From the NCBI RefSeq assembly GCF_017743975.1, contig NZ_JAGHRC010000006.1, positions 62,001 to 126,000 of the forward strand: a stretch of DNA of 64,000 nt, written 5' to 3'. Under the pieces are notes generated by a model. The model was not told where the DNA came from. It searched no databases and saw only the letters and a list, made by a program, of their open reading frames with translations. Below are positions 61,147 through 64,000 of this stretch, in pieces. Each line of letters opens with the position of its first letter. Position 1 is the first letter of the stretch. This DNA comes from Ruegeria sp. R14_0 (GTDB taxonomy: Bacteria > Pseudomonadota > Alphaproteobacteria > Rhodobacterales > Rhodobacteraceae). The translations under genes and the position numbers were made by a program.

Positions 61147-61683
61147 ATGGGTGTCCAAATTAGCTCAGAACAGGCCGTGCGCGGCGCGATCCAGACGTAT
61201 TCGAAACGTGTCTGGCGGTTCGGGCTGTCTCTTTCCGGGGCGTCGGATGTGGCCGACGATCTTTTGCAGTCTACCTGCCTACGTGCACTGGAGCGTCATC
61301 ATCAGGTCACCTCGCATGATCGATTGGACAGTTGGCTGATGACGATCTGCCGCTCAATCTGGCTGAATGAGGTGCGCGCACAGTCGGTGCGCAAGGCCCA
61401 GGCGCTGTCGGTAACGCCCGAAGCTGAATTAATTTCGGTCGGACCGGATTCAGAAACGAATATTTTCGCCGCTGAGGTGTTTACCCAAGTGATGCAGTTG
61501 CCAGAGGCGCAGCGGGAAACGGTTATGCTTGTGTTTGTTGAAGGCTACAGTTACCGCGAAGCCGCTGCGTTACTGGACGTACCGATTGGAACAATCATGA
61601 GCCGGTTGTCGAATGCCCGGCAGAAACTGAAAAACGTGATGCAGCATGATGCGGCAGACGCCGTTCGACGGAGTGGCAAATGA
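61147..61683 (+). CDS. ECF-type RNA polymerase sigma factor
   Basis: A 178-residue sigma-70 family protein of the short ECF type. Region 2 (RFGLSLSGASDVADDLLQST then CLRALERHH, LDSWLMTICRSIWLNEVRAQ) contacts the -10 element and region 4 (VMLVFVEGYSYREAAALLDV then PIGTIMSRLSNARQKLK) the -35. The frame extends to a GTG at 61111, but the ATG at 61147 gives the usual length; neither has a strong ribosome site. The stop overlaps the anti-sigma start as ATGA. Divergence from the YceI-cytochrome gene, with a short shared promoter region, suggests that the cytochrome is its target. Confidence 0.9.
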   Translation: MGVQISSEQAVRGAIQTYSKRVWRFGLSLSGASDVADDLLQSTCLRALERHHQVTSHDRLDSWLMTICRSIWLNEVRAQSVRKAQALSVTPEAELISVGPDSETNIFAAEVFTQVMQLPEAQRETVMLVFVEGYSYREAAALLDVPIGTIMSRLSNARQKLKNVMQHDAADAVRRSGK

Positions 61684-62429
61684 AGTTTTCCGACGAGACG
61701 CTTAGGGCGTATCTGGAAGGCAATTCGGATGCGGTTGAGGCCGCTGCCATTGAGGCGGCGATTGAAACTGATCCCGAGTTGGAACAGCGTCTTATGGCGT
61801 TGGATAACTTTGCGCCTGTGGTCAAAGCGGTGTTTGAAGACATTCCCGCGGAAGTGCCTCAGGTGAATTTGCCCGAGGCCAAGGCCGAGGTCGTCCGTTC
61901 GCAATCCTCGGGCGGACCTTGGCGACTGCTGGCGGTTGCGGCCTCGGTTGCTGTTCTTGCGGTATCCGCCACGGTCTGGGCTACGCGCCCTCAGCCGATG
62001 GGATGGGCTGAGCAGGCCGCGATCTATCAGTCGCTCTATACGCCAGATACAATCGCATCGCTCGACAACTCTCCGGCGGCGCTTGATGCGCAATTCGCGC
62101 TGGCCGAGGCGCAGCTGGGTCGAACTTTGAACCGCGAGACACTTGAGGCTTTGCCTGGGCTGGAACTGAAGCGCGCCCAGGTTTTGTCGTTCAAAGGCAA
62201 GCCGCTGATACAGGTGGTTTTTGCCGATGATCAGGGTCAACCGCTGGCTTTCTGCGTCATACGTCAGGGTGAAGGCGCACCGGCAAAGGACGTCAAGCTT
62301 GCCGCGCTCAGCGGTCTGGCGACGGCGACATGGGCGCAGGATGGATATGGTTATATGCTCATTGGCAGCAATGAGCAGACCGATCTGAACCAAGAGTTGG
62401 ACATTCTGACCACAACTTTCGCGGGGTGA
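61680..62429 (+). CDS. Membrane-bound anti-sigma factor
   Basis: A 249-residue protein coupled to the sigma gene by an ATGA overlap. The N-terminal part MKFSDETLRAYLEGNSDAVE is the usual small anti-sigma sensor (here without a clear HxxxCxxC zinc motif); one transmembrane helix lies at about residues 79-100 (RLLAVAASVAVLAVSATVWA). The periplasmic half (KRAQVLSFKGKPLIQVVFAD and TWAQDGYGYMLIGSNEQ) is the sensor of the anti-sigma family found next to such sigma factors. It should hold the sigma factor at the membrane until a periplasmic signal arrives. Confidence 0.85.
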   Translation: MKFSDETLRAYLEGNSDAVEAAAIEAAIETDPELEQRLMALDNFAPVVKAVFEDIPAEVPQVNLPEAKAEVVRSQSSGGPWRLLAVAASVAVLAVSATVWATRPQPMGWAEQAAIYQSLYTPDTIASLDNSPAALDAQFALAEAQLGRTLNRETLEALPGLELKRAQVLSFKGKPLIQVVFADDQGQPLAFCVIRQGEGAPAKDVKLAALSGLATATWAQDGYGYMLIGSNEQTDLNQELDILTTTFAG

Positions 62430-62488
62430 GCGGCCGAGCGTCGGAAAACGCCTTGTGAACCGGCCGAATTAACCGAAATATAGCGGGT

Positions 62489-63568
62489 ATGACGACGAAA
62501 CCCGTGATCCCGGACCCGGATGAGGACGCCGATGCGCTTGGCCCGCGCAGCATCTATGATACGGACCCTTCCGAGGATGACGATCTTTGGTTTCTGCCGC
62601 CGGATGAGGAAGACGCGCAAGAGGCCTTCTTGCCTCCCGGTCCGCTGGCCGATCGCCGTCTGCTTTTTGATCCAAGAGACTGGCGCGCGGCACAGGCCGA
62701 TCTGTCCTTTGAACTGGCGGAACTGGCAGCCACATTCGGGGCGTTGGATGAGCGGCTGCGGGCTGGCCCAAAAGGGTGGCGGCATCGTCTGGCGCTGATG
62801 GATGTGTCCGATCTGGGCTGGTGGACGGGCGACAGGATCGGCGTCGACCGGCTCGCGCTATGGGTCGGGTTGCGGATTGGCGCGACGGGTGATGACGTGC
62901 AAGCGCTGTTTCGCGCGGGTTGGGCGGTGCGACGACTGACGTCGGGTGCCGGCCCGTCCGAAGGGGGGTGGGAGCCCGGTCTGACCGCATTTCTGGATCG
63001 CATGGCGCAAGGCATCGAAGACACACCCGAGACCGTTGCCGACCTGGCAGAGGTTATGAGCAACGCCGAAGGTTTGCATCCCGTCACGCAGGCCGCGATC
63101 GCGTTTCATGCATGGCGCGCCCTGTCGCAGGGCATTGGTCAGGATACCGAGGCCGCGATTATTGCGGCACGCCACGCTGCCACGATGGGGCGAGGCGGGG
63201 CGATTTTCATGCCGCTGGCACTGTCAGGACCGGGGGCATTGCGCGGGGTTGGGGAACCACAGGAAAAGCTGTCGGCCTGGATCAGAGGGGCAGGGCAGGC
63301 CGCGTTGGCCGCGTTATTGCACCTGGACCGGGTTAGCACCTGGGACCAGCGCGCCCGTGAGGCGACCAGTGATCTGAGCGGCCGAACGCCGCCGCTTTTG
63401 ATCGACGCACTGACCGCATGGCCAATGGTGTCGGCACCGCTTGCCGAAGAACTGACGCAAGCCTCGCGCGCGGCGGTCCAGCGCAACATAGATCGCCTTA
63501 TGAGCCGCGGTTTGATCCGAGAGGTCACGGGGCAGGGGCGTTACCGGGTTTGGACGGCCGCGCTGTAA
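62489..63568 (+). CDS. DUF1612-like helix-turn-helix protein
   Basis: A 359-residue soluble protein. The N-terminus is acidic and low in complexity; residues about 65-190 resemble DUF1612 (ALDERLRAGPKGWRHRLALM, LGWWTGDRIGVDRLALWVGL). The C-terminal SAPLAEELTQASRAAVQRNI then DRLMSRGLIREVTGQGRYRV is a winged helix-turn-helix. In rhizobia such proteins are mostly plasmid-borne and of unknown role. Its 3' end overlaps that of the convergent LysR gene by 28 bases. Not obviously connected with the sigma/anti-sigma pair upstream, although it lies on the same strand. Confidence 0.6.
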   Translation: MTTKPVIPDPDEDADALGPRSIYDTDPSEDDDLWFLPPDEEDAQEAFLPPGPLADRRLLFDPRDWRAAQADLSFELAELAATFGALDERLRAGPKGWRHRLALMDVSDLGWWTGDRIGVDRLALWVGLRIGATGDDVQALFRAGWAVRRLTSGAGPSEGGWEPGLTAFLDRMAQGIEDTPETVADLAEVMSNAEGLHPVTQAAIAFHAWRALSQGIGQDTEAAIIAARHAATMGRGGAIFMPLALSGPGALRGVGEPQEKLSAWIRGAGQAALAALLHLDRVSTWDQRAREATSDLSGRTPPLLIDALTAWPMVSAPLAEELTQASRAAVQRNIDRLMSRGLIREVTGQGRYRVWTAAL

Positions 63569-64000
63569 TCCAGGATCCAGTCGCGGAACGATTTTGCCGC
63601 CGGGCGCAATGCCGAGCGGGATTGGTAGATCAGGTGATAGGCTTCCTGACCAGAGACATCGATATCGGGCAAGCAAGGAACCAGCCCGGACAGTTCCATG
63701 ATCCGGTCTGACGCTGGCGCACGCGCCAAAGCGATCCCGCCGCCATTGGCGGAGAGCTCGGCTGCCATCAGTGAATTGTCGGCAAAAAAGTAACGCGCAT
63801 GCCCGGCGGGCAGACGCAGATGCTGAAGCAGATGTGGCCAGCCAGCACGGTGCGTCGAAACCTCGATCAACGTAAACTGGAACAAGTCCTGCGGTCGTTG
63901 GATCTGATCTGCGACCTCCGGCGGGGCCACCGGATAAAGATGTTCCCGCAATAGCTCGTCACCTTCGGTGCCGAACAGGTTTGGGTTGCCAAAAACGATT
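63541..64000 (-). CDS. LysR-family regulator, C-terminal part (cut by window edge)
   Basis: The reverse frame is open from the window edge to a stop at 63541 (about 152 residues). It reads GNPNLFGTEGDELLREHLYP, then FTLIEVSTHRAGWPHLLQHL and FFADNSLMAAELSANGGGIA, and ends SFRDWILDYSAAVQTR. This is the effector-binding domain of a GcvA-like LysR regulator. The DNA-binding domain lies outside the window. It ends in a 28-base convergent overlap with the DUF1612-like gene. Confidence 0.85.
   Translation of the reverse strand, partial: IVFGNPNLFGTEGDELLREHLYPVAPPEVADQIQRPQDLFQFTLIEVSTHRAGWPHLLQHLRLPAGHARYFFADNSLMAAELSANGGGIALARAPASDRIMELSGLVPCLPDIDVSGQEAYHLIYQSRSALRPAAKSFRDWILDYSAAVQTR

Noticed and set aside
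1..64000. CRISPR arrays, tRNA or rRNA genes, intact insertion sequences
   Set aside because: I looked for regular direct repeats with spacers, cloverleaf-like sequences and transposase motifs and found none. The only regular tandem repeat is the 22-bp iteron array.

Overview
The window looks like part of a marine roseobacter-type alphaproteobacterium (Rhodobacteraceae). The evidence is family content and style: TRAP and tripartite-tricarboxylate transporters, several PAS/cyclase signalling proteins, tight ATGA/TAATG gene overlaps, moderately GC-rich codons, and a ParA/ParB/Rep_3 replication module of the kind that drives roseobacter plasmids and chromids. A replication module with its own iteron array at about 52.3-56.6 kb suggests that the whole window lies on an extrachromosomal replicon (large plasmid or chromid), or on a chromosome that has absorbed one.

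Layout. 0-8.5 kb: small metabolic and regulatory units (DCC and NnrU-like membrane proteins, MATE exporter, XRE/MmyB regulator with a palindromic operator, MdaB-like reductase plus hydrolase under an AraC regulator) mixed with gene debris (a GFA fragment and an internally deleted integrase). 8.5-11.5 kb: a cupin / RraA-like aldolase / hydrolase operon divergent from a LysR regulator. 11.9-25.0 kb: a large divergent catabolic island. A minus-strand operon (GntR regulator, LeuC-like, LeuD-like, TRAP DctP-DctQ-DctM) faces a plus-strand operon (tautomerase-SnoaL fusion, HyuB, HyuA, isochorismatase-like protein lacking the usual cysteine, isocitrate-lyase-family lyase, FAD oxidoreductase), with an inverted-repeat operator between them. 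I read this as one uptake-and-degradation pathway: ring or amide opening, hydration of an unsaturated diacid, then retro-aldol/Claisen cleavage to central metabolites. The substrate is not known to me.

25.6-33.3 kb: glutamine-type uptake (AGCS symporter plus glutaminase), a large SAM-cyclase-ATPase-TPR protein, a ClbS/DfsB protein and a small monooxygenase-like protein. 33.5-40.3 kb: a signalling cluster in which an adenylate cyclase is paired with a truncated globin, followed by a methyltransferase and a hydrolase. It is divergent from a hybrid histidine kinase and OmpR-type regulator, with five TGAAACA boxes between. 41.0-43.7 kb: a DUF1963 protein bracketed by a dispersed repeat, and a GST. 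43.7-50 kb: MmgE/PrpD enzyme, AbrB-type membrane protein and TctA-TctB-TctC uptake system under an FCD-type GntR regulator, with a matching operator in front of both tctC and the regulator. 50.3-51.4 kb: a Fic AMP-transferase.

52.2-56.6 kb is the replicon core: dif-like palindrome, ParB, ParA, nested inverted repeat at the parA promoter, DnaA-like box, 22-bp iterons and Rep_3 initiator. 56.6-64 kb holds a Tex RNA-binding protein, an Ldh-family dehydrogenase, a YceI-cytochrome c fusion divergent from an ECF sigma/anti-sigma pair, a DUF1612-like HTH protein and the C-terminal part of a LysR regulator cut by the window edge. I saw no tRNA, rRNA, CRISPR array or intact insertion sequence.
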